64,000 nucleotides of DNA from Myxococcales bacterium (GTDB lineage Bacteria > Myxococcota_A > Polyangia > Polyangiales > Ga0077539): assembly GCA_013298625.1 (NCBI GenBank), contig JAAFIF010000015.1, forward strand, positions 62,001-126,000, written 5' to 3'. The notes beneath the pieces were generated by a model. The model was not told where the DNA came from. It did not search any database and saw nothing but the letters and a program-made list of their open reading frames with translations. Shown here in pieces: positions 62,053 to 64,000 of the stretch. Position 1 is the stretch's first letter. Each line of letters starts with the position of its first letter. A program made the translations under genes and the position numbers.

Positions 62053-64000
62053 ATGAGTAACTTGAATTGTGGTGTGCGCGCTCGGTGGGTCGGCGCGCTG
62101 CTGGGCGCGCTGTGCGCGAGCGCGGTCGAGCGGGTGTCCGACGCTCAAACGCTGCGGCCGACGATCAGCGAGTCGTTTCGCGGCGGCGTGGCGGTGGACG
62201 GGTGGGCGGTGGTGTCCTCGCGCACCGACGAGGTGCCGGGGGTGTTTCGCATTCGGCTCCCGCGCGGGGCGCGCGTGCGCCAGGCGGTCCTCTACGACGT
62301 CGTGCAGATGCACGGAACGGGGTTTCCCGTCGCCGCGGGCCCCGCGGGATCGCCCCGGCGCGTGACGCTCGGCCGCATGGGCGCGCAGTTCGTCCGCAAC
62401 CTCGAGGGCATGCCCGATCAAGTGCTGACCAACACGTACGGCCTGTGGCGCAACGACGTCACGACGCAGGTGCGCGCGGTCGTGGGCGCGGCCGCGACCG
62501 GTGGAATCGTGGAGGTGCCGGCGACCGAGCGAGGCGACGAGCACTACAATCACACGGCGTATCCGCAGTATTTGCAGCACCAGCTGGTGGTCCTCTACGA
62601 CCACGACGCGGCGCCGGTGCGGACGGTGGTCGTGTACGAGGGGCTGATGGTCACGGGCAACATGTCCATGAACCTCCCGCTGCCCGTGCCCGCGGCGAAT
62701 CGTTGTCCGATGGGCTCGACGCGCGGCGAGCCCTTCGCGGCCTCCGTCGGAATCGGCTGGGAATACACCGGCAGCGAAGAGGACACGACCATCACCGTCA
62801 ACGGGATGAACCTCACGACCCTCGCGGGTGGCGCGGACGACTGGGATCAGCTCGCGGACATGAGCGTGCCGAGGCCTGCTTCCGTTCCGTCTGCGCAGTT
62901 CGCGAACGGGCTCGCGACAGCCGCGCTCGGCACGGTTGGCTCGTTCGGCGGCGCGGAGCCCTCGATGGGCGTCGCCGTCGGCTCTCCGCTCGGCGTCGAT
63001 GGCGACGCGGTGCTCGGCGCGCACTCGCCAGCGTCGCGGCGCGACGACGAGCTCTATGATTTTCGCGGGTTTGTTCCGGACGGAGCGAGCTCGGTCACCA
63101 TCGGCATCACGGGCAACGCCAACGAGGTCCTCTCGTCGGTCGTCGTGCAAATGCTCGGGCGCTTGGGCGCAGCAGACGCCGACGGCGATGGCCACACCGA
63201 CGCGGTCGAAGGCGACTGCACCACCGACACCGACGCCGACGGAACGCCGGACTACCTCGACGCCGACAGCGACAACGACTGTCTTCCCGATCGCACCGAG
63301 ACCGCGGCGAGCCGCACCAACCCCGCGACGCCCGCCGCGCCCGACGCCAACTGCGTGACGCTCGGCCTCGGCGCGACCTGCGACACCACCCGCGGCGTCT
63401 GCGGCTGCGCGACCAACGCGGATTGCCGCGCTGCCACGCGGCCCATCTGTGATCCCACAGTGCGCCAGTGCATTCCCTGCACGACGGACGCGACGTGCGC
63501 CGCCGTCAGCGCCGCGACGCCCGCGTGCGTGACGACCGGCGCCAACGCCGGCGCGTGCGTGCAGTGCGTGACCAACGCGCACTGCCCCTCGACCGCGCCG
63601 GTGTGCGACGCGACGACCTCGCGCTGCACCGACCCCGACACCGACGGCGACACGATCCCCGATCGACTCGAGTTCGGCCCTGGGGGCATGGGCATGCCGC
63701 GCGACAGCGACGGTGACATGACCCCAGACTTTCGCGACCCCGATGATGACGGCGACAGCATCCCGACGCGCGACGAGCTCGGCGCCGGCGGCTTCGCCAT
63801 GCCGCGCAACTCCAACGAGACCGTGCCCGCAGGCGAGGGCGTCGCCAACATGGTCGTCGACTACCTCGACCCCGACGACGACGGCGACGGAATCCCCACG
63901 CGCACCGAGGCCACGCTCGAAGGCATGACCCCAGGCGACGCCGACGGAGTGCCCGCGTACCTCGATCGCGACAGCGACGGAGACACGATCTTCGACGCGG
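62053..64000 (+). CDS. Large secreted protein with TSP3-like Ca-binding and Cys-rich repeats (3'-truncated by window end)
   Basis: ATG 62053, frame open to window end, so absent from the ORF track; DADGDGHTDAVEGDC, DTDGDTIPDRLE, DPDDDGDGIPTRTE repeats. Confidence 0.88.
   Translation, partial: MSNLNCGVRARWVGALLGALCASAVERVSDAQTLRPTISESFRGGVAVDGWAVVSSRTDEVPGVFRIRLPRGARVRQAVLYDVVQMHGTGFPVAAGPAGSPRRVTLGRMGAQFVRNLEGMPDQVLTNTYGLWRNDVTTQVRAVVGAAATGGIVEVPATERGDEHYNHTAYPQYLQHQLVVLYDHDAAPVRTVVVYEGLMVTGNMSMNLPLPVPAANRCPMGSTRGEPFAASVGIGWEYTGSEEDTTITVNGMNLTTLAGGADDWDQLADMSVPRPASVPSAQFANGLATAALGTVGSFGGAEPSMGVAVGSPLGVDGDAVLGAHSPASRRDDELYDFRGFVPDGASSVTIGITGNANEVLSSVVVQMLGRLGAADADGDGHTDAVEGDCTTDTDADGTPDYLDADSDNDCLPDRTETAASRTNPATPAAPDANCVTLGLGATCDTTRGVCGCATNADCRAATRPICDPTVRQCIPCTTDATCAAVSAATPACVTTGANAGACVQCVTNAHCPSTAPVCDATTSRCTDPDTDGDTIPDRLEFGPGGMGMPRDSDGDMTPDFRDPDDDGDSIPTRDELGAGGFAMPRNSNETVPAGEGVANMVVDYLDPDDDGDGIPTRTEATLEGMTPGDADGVPAYLDRDSDGDTIFDA

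Noticed and set aside
60148-63582. 1144-aa antisense ORF (minus)
   Set aside because: Overlaps the clear GH31 gene and the TSP3-like gene on the opposite strand; R/H/V/A-rich shadow frame
1-64000. CRISPR arrays, transposons, prophage, tRNA/rRNA
   Set aside because: No regularly spaced repeats with spacers, no transposase/integrase motifs, and no convincing tRNA or rRNA signature seen by eye; tRNAscan/Infernal would be needed to exclude them formally

Overview
High-GC chromosomal window with the features of a Polyangia/Myxococcota genome: many Cys/Asp-rich secreted proteins, MYXO-CTERM-like tails, AgmX/PglI domains and a TIGR02265-like gene. It is almost fully coding. Because of the GC bias, most of the supplied six-frame ORFs are antisense or shadow frames. 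I support about 45 real CDSs. Recognisable products include a GH25 muramidase fused to a C39-like peptidase, RluA-type pseudouridine synthase, methyltransferase, two Uma2-family proteins, a very large MopE/TSP3-like Cys-rich protein, histidine ammonia-lyase (hutH) plus TSUP transporter, GST, PPK2, DUF4388-J-domain protein, PlsC, a steroid 5-alpha-reductase homologue, a ketosteroid-isomerase-like protein, cytochrome P450, serpin lipoprotein, hybrid histidine kinase, gatC-gatA, OmpA/TSP3 protein, DUF5722-like glycosidase, D-aminoacylase-like amidohydrolase, TlpA-like thioredoxin, an AgmX/PglI pair, subtilase, SDR and GH31. I saw no rRNA, tRNA, CRISPR or transposase. The strongest candidate for an undescribed system is the 29.6-35.4 kb neighbourhood: PlsC, SRD5A-like 5-alpha-reductase, zinc-finger protein, tandem-NTF2/KSI-like protein, small unknown protein and P450, which looks like a bacterial sterol/steroid-modifying locus. 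Other highlights are an internal MYXO-CTERM signal followed in frame by a lipoprotein signal inside one 1812-aa ORF, a new-looking four-copy Cys-rich module between muramidase and peptidase domains, a 39-bp tandem/inverted hairpin repeat cluster, a triple palindrome in a divergent promoter region, and a serpin with an alpha-1-antitrypsin-like reactive loop.
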